From Mnemiopsis leidyi (lineage: Eukaryota > Ctenophora > Tentaculata > Lobata > Bolinopsidae): a stretch of DNA of 32,335 bases. The translations under genes and the position numbers were made by a program. This document shows positions 21,802 to 31,524 of this stretch, piece by piece. Within the stretch, counting starts at the first letter, position 1, and each line of letters begins with the position of its first letter. The stretch spans positions 265,645 to 297,979 of the forward strand of contig JH155219.1 in assembly GCA_000226015.1 (NCBI GenBank), given 5' to 3'. Below the pieces are notes generated by a model that worked only from the letters and a program-made list of their open reading frames with translations, did not search any database and was not told the origin of the DNA.

Positions 21802-24800
21802 GCTCCCTCCCAGGATCCCAGACTTTCTCAGAGTTACACTTCTCGGAGGAGGAAGGAAACAAGACTCCGGAGCCTACGTTCAGTGCTCCTCTAGATCAGA
21901 GAGCTGGGAACGAGGGAGGAGGAGGAGATTATGTCAACCTGCAGTACGATCAGGGGGAACTGCATATGGGACTGGATAAACAGGTTTGTTCTTGGCTCGT
22001 CTGTTTAATTAATCCAAATAGCTGAATTCGATTAATACATGTTTATTGAAAGCTTCTACTACAACAAATTCGTATATATTTTGTCTGGGGACATCAGTCT
22101 TTGAAAATGTTCGGAAAAACCCTGATGATAATTTATCGATCGCCCGCTAACTGAGTAACTATCACACATCACTAAACAGAGATCAGAAGAAGAAGAGGAA
22201 ACTGCACGCCTACAAGGTGGAGACTCAGGGAGTCTGCACGGCACTGACAGTCTCTTTGATCCTAACAGTTTCCTGGAAGATGGAAGTAGAATTTACACTC
22301 CCGTCATGATGGAGCCGCTCGAGATGGAGTTCTCGGAGGACCCCACAAACACAGTCAGTTCTGTTTTATACAAACACAGTCAGTTCTGTTTTATACAAAC
22401 ACAGTCAGTTCNGTTTTATACAAACACAGTCAGTTCTGTTTTATACAAACACAGTCAGTTCTGTTTTATACAAACACAGTCAGTTCTGTTTTATACAAAC
22501 ACATTCAGTTCTGTTTTATACAAACACAGTCAGTTCTGTTTTATACAAACACAGTCAGTTCTGTTTTATACAAACACAGTTATACAAACGGGAGGTTGGG
22601 GTAGATACCACTACACCACCAACCAATATCAGTTGCTTAAATCAATTCCGAAAAGTCGGATTGCGTAGGTGGTTTACTGTTGGGCTCGAACCAACGACTT
22701 TCTGTGACTTAAACAAATGCACTAACCGACTGTACGAAGTAACCACGCCACTGAGCCGACATGCAGATAGAGAAAACGTTCCTTATGTACAGGTCCTGCA
22801 GTGGGTGCTGATATTGTATATTGTCACTGTCTGCGTGCTGGCTTTAGTTTCTGCTGACTGTTTAAGTTTAACGACGATATATTTCAGGCGGTTATAAGCG
22901 ACATTGCGTCAGTAATGAGCGACCAGGACCCACCCCGGAAGTTATCTGGAACTATCGACAGTTCCATCAAGGTACTATAGATATAGTGTACTTGATAGAA
23001 TTGGACAAACTGTTGTACTTTTGTAACAGAGCATCTCTCAAATGAATGGGAGATAATTTAGAAATGATAATTCATCACTTACGTAGCCGCGATTATTACA
23101 TATTAGAGTCGAGTCGTAATAGGTATAGAGAAAAGCAGAAATTAATTACATCTAGAAAATTATGAACATTTTAACCCGTTAAAGTTACTTAGAGCATTAA
23201 GTTTTGTACATAAAACCACTCAGTCTACTGTAAAAAATTACAAAAGTTTGAAATACTTCATTGACAGTTATTCTATCGATATTCACTTTGTCGATTTACA
23301 CCTTGCAATTTTATTTAACCTAACGAAGGTTAGGTTAAATCAAATAGCGGTTACCGTTGTGGCGTATAAGCATATAATCTATCTAGTTGTAGAGAGTAAA
23401 ATTGTAGATAAGTATATACATAGTAGTATATACATATCTATCTGTAACGTCATATCAATTCTCGCTCTTGAAATGTTCTCTCAGCTTTCCCACGCTCTCT
23501 CTTGTAAGGAGTAGTCTAATAGCAGCTTTATTGATAACATCCGTACCCATCATCGCCTGCAGTGTTTGTCAAAATCAACTTGTACTCTAAAATATGATCA
23601 ACTTGTACTGTAAAATATAATCAACTTGCACCGTAATGATATAGATCTATGAGTTATGAAGAACCTCAGCTAAATATAGAAGTAATCACGAACATGACCT
23701 ACAACTCACCAGTACTTGGTCCACCCCCAACTGTACGACTGAGAGACTCAGTTTCAGTCCCAAATATCTGGCAATGTCTCCAACAAAGGCGTAGAGCTCC
23801 GGTCCCTCGATCGTATCGTTAACGTTTGAGTTGTAGTGCAGCAGCACGGACTGGCGCGGCGACAAAAGTTTCAGTATTTGGAATTCAGTCGGTGCACGGC
23901 GACTGTTATTAATATCAAGATTCAAGCTTGTTCCCAAATTTAACACAAGAGCTATTTACCTTGGTATCTCTGTCAGTAACAGTCGTCTTGGCGATAATAT
24001 TTTCCAGAAAGTTCTCCTCCAACTTGAGTACCTTAGCCAATTCGCTCATCTCGAACTTTCCATCGCCGTCCTCATCATACGTGTCCATCAGACTTATCAT
24101 CTCTGATGTGTACTTCTCAACCTAAACCATCTAGGTTTTAAAGTTCTGTAGTTAACTGTAAAGCAGTAAAACTATTTTTAAACTACTATTTACACCTACT
24201 GCGCACTGCAGTGTTTATTGATAAAACTTGTTGTAAGGACCTGTTGACTCAACAGTGTTGAGCGGTGATATCTGTGCAATCTCTCTCCAGGAACAGGTCC
24301 TTCATGAACTTGGAGAATTCCACATATTCTAAGTAGCCATTTTTATCGTGGTCGTAATGAAACCAGACCTGTGAAATTTAAGGTAATATCGTATCCCCAA
24401 TTTCCATTTAATGCATATTAATCGAGGTCATCAGTTGGATGAAGTCAATTGACTAGATTTCAGCACTACATTGGGCATTAAGGAGTTTATAAAGGTGGTA
24501 AGATACACATTACATGTACTGAATGTATCATATCTGACCTGCATGAATTCAGTGCTAGTTAGTTGTTTGTTCCTCAGTTTCTTCAGGTCGACTCCTCCTA
24601 CACTCCTAGACCTGCCCTTACACAGCTTCCACAGCCAGCTCATTCCGGTACTGCTACTACCACTTCTCTCCTTCTCACTCTTTACGATTTAAAGTTAATC
24701 TCAATATCTGGAGCCAGGTCTTTGTTTGCTGTTTCAAGTTAAAAAGATTTGCGATGAATCTGTCAACTCATAAGTTATGTTTCGTATAATAAGTTTTGTT

Positions 24801-27800
24801 TCGTATGCATTTAATTAAAAGAAAAGTTTAATTAGGTTTCTAATTTTTGATCGTTTGCACTGTGAAGTACCTTGGAAAAAAAGTAGGTAACGATATAAAA
24901 TTTAATTTTAAAAATTCTTAGCGCAAGAAGAACCACAGAAAAACTGTGAACATCGGTTCAATCAATATTCGTACAACCACAAGCGATTTTCAGTCGCCCA
25001 AACGTATCGAGCTATTGAAGTGATAATATCAGTTCTTCATTGCTGTATCTTGACTGTTTCTCTTTTGGAGATGATATAATGTGACAGTTTGATTAAACAA
25101 CCCGACCGTTTTTCATGCCAAGTAAAACACATGGCAGGCAGATATCTTATTATCACTTGCTGCTTAAATCCTAATTCACTTAAACTCCCTTTGAGGCGGT
25201 GAATGAATCACTTTCACACCTCAAAGTATATTTTATTTTTCCACTCTCACAGCTGACTGCCTATTTAATTACAACTTTAATTGTATTGTCTTTCATTATT
25301 GAGCAAGCAGCGTATAAACAAAATGCTGTAACGAAAACGCTGTTATTACAGAATTAGACCGCAATTTTCAACAAAACTGAGCTTAGACTTTTCACTTCAG
25401 CGGCAATCTCTGAAAACAACTTAGCTACTTGTTACAATGCACCCAAACTTTTTCCACAGAAACCCCAGTGAAGTTTATATTTATATGGGGTCTCCCAAGT
25501 CCTCAAGTCCCAATGTATCATAGCCATCGTTCCTAAAGCCCATCTCTCCCAGATGCTAGAAGAAGAGCTAGCGCCGTGGGAGGTGGAAAACAACAATCTG
25601 CTGCTCACTACCAAGATTCTTCTTCAACAGTTCCTGTTGATCAGAGACGCTGTGTACTCTGATAGCAACTCCAGGTGAGACACAGTGTATTTTGTGTTTA
25701 GTTCAATCATTTCCATCACGTCTTGTTCTATTCACAATAGTTCCTCAGGTTCCTGGTTATGTTTTTAACTTTTCGCTAAAACCTCTTACATACTTTGGGA
25801 ATTCAAGAATTTGAACCCTTTATGATCACTCACGATTGTATTTATGTTGGTTCAACATTAGAGCTTTAGAGGTATCAAGTTGCCTATTATAGCGTTATGA
25901 AGTAATATAGCTGACCCAATTTCACATCTGTAGCAGAACCTAGCTGTGTATAAACTAGTACACCTGGCGGGTAGTCCGTAGTTTACACTGGATCAGGAAT
26001 TGCACTGTACTGTAAAGTAGTATGGTTGATACTTAAACAACAATCGCGGCCGCTATTTACGGTAATAGATGTAAGCAACCGAAGTTTATTTCCCGGGGAT
26101 GAAATCTGCATCCTTTCGCATCCTTTGATCTTTTGAACAGATAAAGTTTGATACGGTTAATTCGATACGATCTCGGATCGTACAAGACGACATAAAGTAC
26201 ATGAACTATGTTACATAGTTATACGTGACGTATAAATTGAAGAATTCCAGAACCCAGTCATGTTAACTGTTTTATTTCGTCCCTCCAACCAAACCAAAAG
26301 TTATACGTGGCTCTGATTCAAGTATCAGGGTTATTTATATAATGGCTATTAATTTGTGCAATTACCTGCAATGACAAGGATAAACAATTGCTAAAGCAGA
26401 ACCTATTGACATAGCTCAACGTTACGTACTTGTGTACTAACGTAGACATTAGACAAGTACGTTACATACTCGCGTCTCAGAACAATATTCAAATGTGAAC
26501 TAGTTACAAATGTGCAATAATTACAATTATATCATTAACCAGGTTTAAAGTAACTTTGGACCAGGTTTAAAGTAAAGAAGTAACTCTGGAGGTAAATGCG
26601 GTAGATTATCCTTAAAGTTATTCGAATCACCTATTAGTTGTCGGATATCACATTCTGTATAAAAACCGAGAAATCTACTTACTACTTGTACTTGGATAGG
26701 TCTGCTCCTCAGTCAGAAGAGTGGCCTGCACCAAGGAAGTTACGTCGTGTTCTTAACAATCCTCGCCACCCAACTCTGTCAGACGCTAATCCAAGCATAT
26801 CCTCGACTGTAATATCCTCTCGACCTGTAAACAGAGATGCATCCTCTCGGACGCAGGTTAGCCAGGACTTCTTGGGACGTCCTCTCGATCTTTTGCCATG
26901 AGTAGGTGTCCACTTCAATAGTCTCCTTGGCAGCCGCTCTTCAGGCATTCTGCTTACATGACCAAACCATCTCAGTCTGTTTGCTCCAACCATAACTTCT
27001 ATTGACTGGATTTGGGCCCTTTCCAGTACTTGTACATTCTTCACGCGTTGTTTCCAGGCCGCTGGTGAAACACTTTAAGTCTGTGAATCTGCGTCTTAGT
27101 AGTATTCCAAACCTCACTTCCGTAAAGCAACACAGTTAGAACAGCAGCCCTATAAATCCTTATCTTGGTGCTGGTTTGGATGTTGCGGTTCTTCCATATG
27201 TTGCCTAGCTGATTGTAAGCTACAGAAGCTTTCTGAATGCGGGTATCCAGCTCCGGATTAAGAGAACTGTCACTGGTGATCTTGTGCCCCAGATAAGTAA
27301 ATAAATTCAGGTTGTAGAGAAATCTACATGCTGCTTTAAAACTTTGAGCATTTTTGATACGCTTCTCTATTCCACTGCAGGAAGTAAAGAAGTAACATGA
27401 AATAATCGGTCGTGATCGCTGCCCCAGTTTGATTCTCGTATTACACTTAAATCCGGAATTATATAATTAATTTACTTTCTAATCTGATAAGGTACCTTTG
27501 CAACTTGTCTGCTCTTTATCCACTTGATATGAAACCCGACCAATTACGAAATGCAAGAGTTTGCCACGCGGCAAATTTGCTCATCTTTGGTTTTATCGTG
27601 TTTTATCGCAGCGATTTCTCTCTCTTTTAAACGCTTATCAAGCAACGTTGGCTAATTTGGTCAAATCCCGATCAGACTTTAATGCCCTCAAATCATGTCT
27701 GGCTACGTGGCAATCCTTGCTTTAAAGTTTCAGTCCATCCTGCTTTTCGTTATTCTCACTATAGCAACTTGTGTGCACTTGTTTTTTAAACTGAGGCTTG

Positions 27801-30800
27801 CTTTTTCTGTTGTTACTTATTTTACATTGTTTCTACTCAGATGTTATTCTCCACCTAACCAGTACCCCACCTAACCAGTACCCCACCTAACCAGTACCCC
27901 CACCTAACCAGTACCCCCACCTAACCAGCACCCCAGTTTAGCGGGACCAGCAGTAAGTCCCTGACAATGCTACTGTTTCTTGCAGCACTGCTGCACGGCG
28001 CAGTAGCTACTACCCTGTTTGACTTCGAGGCGGTGGACATACACGGAGTTAATCAGCCCCTGTCTCAGTACCGTGGTAACGTCAGCATCGTCATCAACGT
28101 CGCTAGCGAATGAAGTGAGTTTTATAAATGGATTTTTACCAATAAATTTAACCTAAGTTTCCCATAACCTGAAATATTTTACAGTAAAAACTTGAAAATG
28201 TTTAAATAATTTAATCATTCCTTTTCTCAAGTTCCTCCTCCTTACACTTACCTGTTCTGTATACTAACTCTGGTTACTCCGCAGAATATACCAACGGACA
28301 ATACCCACAACTACAGCAACTCTACGAGAAGTACAAGGACCAAGGTTTTACAGTTCTAGCGTTCCCCTCCAACCAGTTTGGAGCACAGGAACCTGGAACA
28401 AACGAGGAAATATTCGAGTCTGTCAAGCAGTGGAACGTTACCTTCCCCATGTTCGCCAAAATAAACGTGAGTTCATCTCCTCCGCCAGTTTTGTTTTACA
28501 CATTCACCGTTATTTTAAGTAAATCAGTAAGTTTATTATGCGAACTTTAGAATGCGGAGTTCCTAGCCGTAAGTAAAGTACCCCAAAGTTAATGTGTTTA
28601 GTGTATTATAATTTTATGATAGTTCTTTCTGAACTACCATATTACTTACACCTTTTTAGGTGAACGGCCCTGAAGCAATACCGTTGTTCAAATGGATAAA
28701 GAAAGAGGCGATGTGGTTTACACTATCAAGGATTGAATGGAACTTCACCAAGTATCTTGTCGACAGGAACGGAGTTCCCTTCAAAAGGTAGTAAAATTGT
28801 TGAACTGTTTATTTGTGGTTATGTTGTGTTTTGTTCTAAATACATTTAAACGGATTATCAATTGAGTAAGCATAGTACCATCTGAACAGAAGCATGAAGA
28901 TATTGTCTTTAAATGCCAGATATCTGAACTCTTATACCCCGTACCGCAGATATCAACCTCGTGAAGCACCGCTAGAGTTAGAGGACGACATTATTTATCT
29001 CCTTAACGCTGACTATTCCTAACTCCCCAAGACAAATTGTTTAATGCTTACTTTTTATTTGAGAAAATTGTATCCTTATATATTCATTATGAAACTGCAG
29101 CTCGATTTGAAACATTTGGACGTGATTATTGATTTCAGCAGTACGAACGTTTTGCTGTAGTTGTATCGTACTGCTTGACATCTTTAGATCAGATCATTTG
29201 TATGACGAATTATCTTAAACCACTTGATGGAGGGTGTATTCTGATAAGATGATTTTGTTCAATAATTTTCATTTCACTGCTTCAATAAAACTCGTGTTTT
29301 ATTTTGGAATTTTTTGCTATTTCTTCGAAATACGAATGAGCAATTAAAACCCAGTTGGTCTTGTATTATTCTATTGGTGATAAATCATCTTCAAACGATA
29401 GACTCTTCTGCAAGTCCTCAAGTACGAAAGTCGTTATAAATTCTTAAAGTTTCAAAGAATTTCTAGTTGAAGTTTTGTAGATAACTAAGCACACCAGAAA
29501 GATTCCCTTAACAATTGTATAAACTTGGTTCAAATTTTTCTGTCGCACCAATTAATATGCCAATATGCATGTACAAATGAGAAACTGAAATAGCTGTCGA
29601 AGAAAATTTCAATTGTCCGTTAATGAAATTTTCATATCGGTGTGTGACAGGTAGCATAAACGATATTGAGTTTGTTGAATTATGTTTAATCACTGTTCAA
29701 TTCGCCAGTTCTATTCATTTTTACGTGGCATCTTTTTCAAACTTACGCGTAAAAAGGAAACATGTAAATTACTTGTGACACCCCCCTCAGAGCGCACATA
29801 GAGCTGATAGATACAGCTACACAGATAACAGACACTACACTAGACATATCAGAACAGATTACAGAACTGTTGCCGCATTGTTCTCACAGGTTTACAGTTG
29901 CAATAGAGATTTACAATTGTTATCGGAAATTGTTACAATTGTTATCATGACGACATGCAATTTATTTTAGCTGCGCGGTTACGAAATTCCATACTTTCCT
30001 CTTGTTCTAGTTTATGCTCTCTGTACAGATTGTCCCTAGAGTAAAACTTCTTGTTTAACTTTAACATTTTTTCTTATTGGTGACTAAAACTGGGCTGTTC
30101 CCAGGTCTTGCTGCACTGATCTGGAATATTGCTCCAACACGCTGCCTCCCCTCTCCAAACAGCTCATGATAACTTGTACCCTAGTGACCGCTAACTCTAA
30201 CGGTAAGTCATGACAAATTTTTATAATGACCGCCAACACAAACTGTACCTTAAATACCTCATGTCCTCATGTCACCTTGAGAAATTGTCATGCTTGTCCT
30301 GACATAATTTGTATGCCAGTATGCTTCTATTCGTCTACATTTGGTGCAGGAGACGAAAGTGTGATCAGTAGTCAACAAGCAGATAATTCTAAAGTTATTA
30401 ATTGTAATGAAGTACCGATACTCATATTGGCAATATATAATGTGTTGTACCCATATACATTGGACTGTAAGGTATTTAAGCATCTTTTTTGTAAAAATTA
30501 GACACTATATGCTTACATACCTTATAGTCCTAATCATAACTAAAATTCAAAGAATGCCCTCTTTCGAGTTCCATCTAACTTGGCCTGCCTACCTATGTTG
30601 AGTTTCGTCAAGATTAGACGATTTGATTAGCCCCAATATTACTCTTTTTTGTGACAGACCTGGGCATCCTTCCACACTTTTTCCCTCGCTTAATTCCTTG
30701 TATTTGTACCTATTTTCTGTGTTGGAACTTGGAACACAAATAAGAGCAGGTGCTCCTCAATGTGGTGTATTTATCTACCCGTCCACACATACAAGGTATA

Positions 30801-31524
30801 AGTTTGGACTCGAGATCACGAGTGTTTGATTGATAAATGTATCTGGCTGGTCTCTTGACTGCTTACTTCCTTACATGGGCCCTCAATGAAAATTCTACAC
30901 AGTTACACAATACTACAATGTAAACACGTTGGAAAGATCATGAACCGATCTTTTCCGGGCTTATATTGTCTTGTGAGTTAAACGTTGGGTAACTAGCATT
31001 ACACAGTATACATTATACAAGCACATACGCTGTACGGAGCCGGGCAAGACCATGTAATTTTCAATATGCAAGTTGAAACTAGTTAGGTTAAGACAAGTTG
31101 CCTTCTTTGTTATTGCATAGTGCTGATTCTTTTCGATTGTGGAAAGTTAATTTAACCGATAAAGGGAGAAAGGTATTTACTGTTTATGGGAAGGAGACAC
31201 AAAATTTCTATAAAATGACCAATGAGAAGGTACGGTACGTATGGCCAATTCATCAAGCATCGTGATATAAACGATTTGTGATCTTCCCCACCCTTTCTTT
31301 ATACAAAAAGGTAAAATATACTTTTTCTCCGTTTGAAATCAGGTTATTCAGGTTCCGACAAAGAAGCTCTTATTGGACCCCACGTCAAGAGCATGACCGA
31401 CTGTTTATTGAAGTTGCTCCACGCAGCATACCACGCACACTTAGCCGGCGCACTTGATGAAGAAGCTGTTTTTCTGCACTGGCGCAGTGTAGACGACAGT
31501 GATGACGATTCGGTTGTCGTCTGA
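21802..31524 (+). CDS. Adaptor-like protein with YVNL motif and C-terminal helical region; 5' end not found
   Basis: Exons: 21802-21983, 22180-22353, 22888-22971, 25553-25674, 29791-29889, 30105-30202, 31343-31524 (stop TGA). All junctions are GT-AG and in phase, giving 312 codons. The first exon begins mid-codon, so more lies upstream. The N-terminal half is acidic and low-complexity, with Gly-Asp-Tyr-Val-Asn-Leu (an SH2-ligand-type Y-x-N sequence) and SEEEEETARLQGGDSGSLHG. The C-terminal half is predicted helical: NNNLLLTTKILLQQFLLIRD, HIELIDTATQITDTTLDISE, NTLPPLSKQLMITCTLVTAN and KSMTDCLLKLLHAAYHAHLA would make a four-helix bundle like focal-adhesion-targeting or vinculin-type domains. 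I cannot assign a family. The join 22971 to 25553 is supported by phase only; alternative acceptors exist upstream. AATAAA lies at 31919. Introns 3 and 4 contain other genes. Confidence 0.6.
22351..22589. repeat. 25-bp minisatellite, nine full copies, starting at a splice donor
   Basis: The unit begins ACAGTCAGTTCTGTTTTATA and ends CAAAC. Nine copies run from 22351, plus a partial copy to 22589. They are nearly identical (one N at 22412, one G-to-T change at 22504). The first copy contains the junction ACA|GTCAGT that I take as the end of the 22180-22353 exon, so every copy carries the same candidate donor. The unit length is not a multiple of three, so translation through the array cycles through all frames. 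Confidence 0.9.
22590..22795 (-). mobile_element. tRNA-derived SINE-like sequence, probably composite
   Basis: On the minus strand, 22770-22690 has an A-box-like TGGCGTGGTTA and a good B box GGTTCGAGCCC at tRNA-like spacing. It is followed at 22625-22590 by a second head, TGGTGTAGTGGTATCTACCC, which matches the SINE-like copy at 5.19 kb. The second unit is cut off by the 25-bp minisatellite. I infer two SINE pieces inserted next to each other in an intron. The sequence does not fold as a full functional tRNA gene by eye. Confidence 0.5.
23313..23340. repeat. Perfect 12-bp inverted repeat with a 4-base loop
   Basis: ATTTAACCTAAC (23313-23324) is exactly inverted at 23329-23340 around GAAG. 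It lies in an intron of the adaptor-like gene, about 115 bp beyond the stop codon of the antisense EF-hand gene. It could form a hairpin in either transcript. No terminator role is implied in a eukaryote. Confidence 0.75.
23455..24643 (-). CDS. Calbindin/secretagogin-like EF-hand protein gene, frame disrupted at two places
   Basis: Exons: 24643-24539 (ATG start MSWLWKLCKG), 24368-24241, 24121-23960, 23902-23710, 23556-23455 (TGA). Exon 2 encodes a canonical EF loop, DHDKNGYLEYVE. Exon 3 encodes a second, DEDGDGKFEMSE, followed by LEENFL as in calretinin-type proteins. Exon 4 has a weaker loop, NSNVNDTIEGPE. EF hands bind calcium; this family consists of cytosolic sensors or buffers. Two junctions fail: exon 2 read in the EF frame meets TGA at 24254-24252 before its only good donor, and exon 3 ends in phase 0 while exon 4 is open only after a 2-base carry-over. 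Exon 2 would be rescued by losing one GA of the GAGAGAGA run near 24285. Either the gene is a young pseudogene or the assembly has indels. It lies wholly inside an intron of the plus-strand gene. Confidence 0.6.
24644..25552. other. Intron sequence and upstream region of the EF-hand gene
   Basis: No additional gene is recognised. Promoter sequence for the minus-strand EF-hand gene must lie here, but I see no distinctive motif. The frame before 25553 stays open back to about 25465, so the exon starting at 25553 could be somewhat longer at its 5' end. Confidence 0.35.
25675..26699. other. Intron sequence with a small inverted repeat
   Basis: This is part of the 4.1-kb intron. ACGTACTTGT (26424-26433) is exactly inverted at 26453-26462. 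Otherwise AT-rich with no coding signal. Confidence 0.4.
26700..27380 (-). mobile_element. Decayed non-LTR retrotransposon, C-terminal part of the RT polyprotein
   Basis: On the minus strand, about 27380-27060 encodes FTYLGHKITSD, then IRIYRAAVLTVLLYGSEVWN, the usual region after the RT fingers. After a frameshift and small deletion near 27060, KNVQVLERAQIQSIE, LRWFGHVSRMPEERLPRRLL and KRSRGRPKKSW follow in the frame 27044-26709. This order (YGSExW, LRWxGHVxRM, GRPKxxW) is typical of the RT C-terminus in animal endonuclease-type LINEs. The frameshift shows the copy is dead. It sits in the large intron, opposite to the host gene. Confidence 0.85.
27852..27934. repeat. Five tandem copies of a 16-17-bp unit just upstream of the GPx start
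   Basis: CACCTAACCAGTACCC(C) is repeated five times, the last copy reading AGCACC. The array ends 32 bp before the presumed start codon, so it lies in the promoter or 5' UTR of the peroxidase gene. Copy number could vary between individuals. A regulatory role is only a guess. Confidence 0.85.
27967..29022 (+). CDS. Secreted selenocysteine glutathione peroxidase, 4 exons, 176 aa
   Basis: Exons: 27967-28114, 28285-28466, 28660-28787, 28950-29022; all GT-AG and in phase if the TGA at 28111-28113 is read as selenocysteine. The enzyme reduces H2O2 and lipid peroxides with thiols. The signature NVASEU (Sec49) is followed by FPSNQFGAQEPG (Gln80) and WNF (Trp137, Asn138), completing the Sec/Gln/Trp/Asn tetrad. 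The N-terminus MLLFLAALLHGAVA is a signal peptide, so the product is extracellular or secretory, like GPx3. Length is shorter than vertebrate GPx3 (~226). The residue after Sec is Lys instead of the usual Gly. The Sec codon is one base from the exon 1 donor. The gene lies in an intron of the adaptor-like gene on the same strand. A Sec-encoding TGA fits better than a nonsense mutation because the frame stays intact on both sides. Confidence 0.88.
29130..29178 (+). promoter_or_regulatory. SECIS-like hairpin candidate in the GPx 3' UTR
   Basis: Decoding UGA as selenocysteine needs a SECIS element in the 3' UTR. GCAGTACG (29138-29145) pairs exactly with CGTACTGC (29167-29174). The loop opens with AA (29146-29147), 13 bases after a TGA (29130-29132). 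A GA (29177-29178) follows the 3' arm. These are the parts of a SECIS in the right order, but the base before TGA is T, not the usual A, and the lower helix is asymmetric. The call is tentative. Confidence 0.25.
29284..29289 (+). promoter_or_regulatory. Polyadenylation signal of the GPx gene
   Basis: AATAAA lies 262 bp after the stop codon and is followed by a GT/T-rich stretch (CTCGTGTTTTATTTTGG), as expected for a 3' cleavage site. It shows that the peroxidase transcript can end before the next exon of the surrounding gene. Confidence 0.55.
30203..31342. other. Last intron of the adaptor-like gene
   Basis: No additional coding sequence is recognised. Short frames here lack motifs. Sequence is AT-rich with no repeats that stand out. 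Confidence 0.4.

Noticed and set aside
22690-22770. Functional tRNA gene on the minus strand
   Set aside because: A and B boxes are present, but the arms do not close into a full cloverleaf by eye and the acceptor stem is missing. A SINE head fits better.
22306-22897. Open frame running through the 25-bp array as a repeat protein
   Set aside because: The 25-bp unit shifts frame with each copy, and a splice donor at the array's first bases gives a coherent exon without it.
24252-24254. TGA in EF-hand exon 2 as a second selenocysteine codon
   Set aside because: No EF-hand selenoprotein pattern supports it, and the residues after it do not reach the donor in a phase that fits exon 3.
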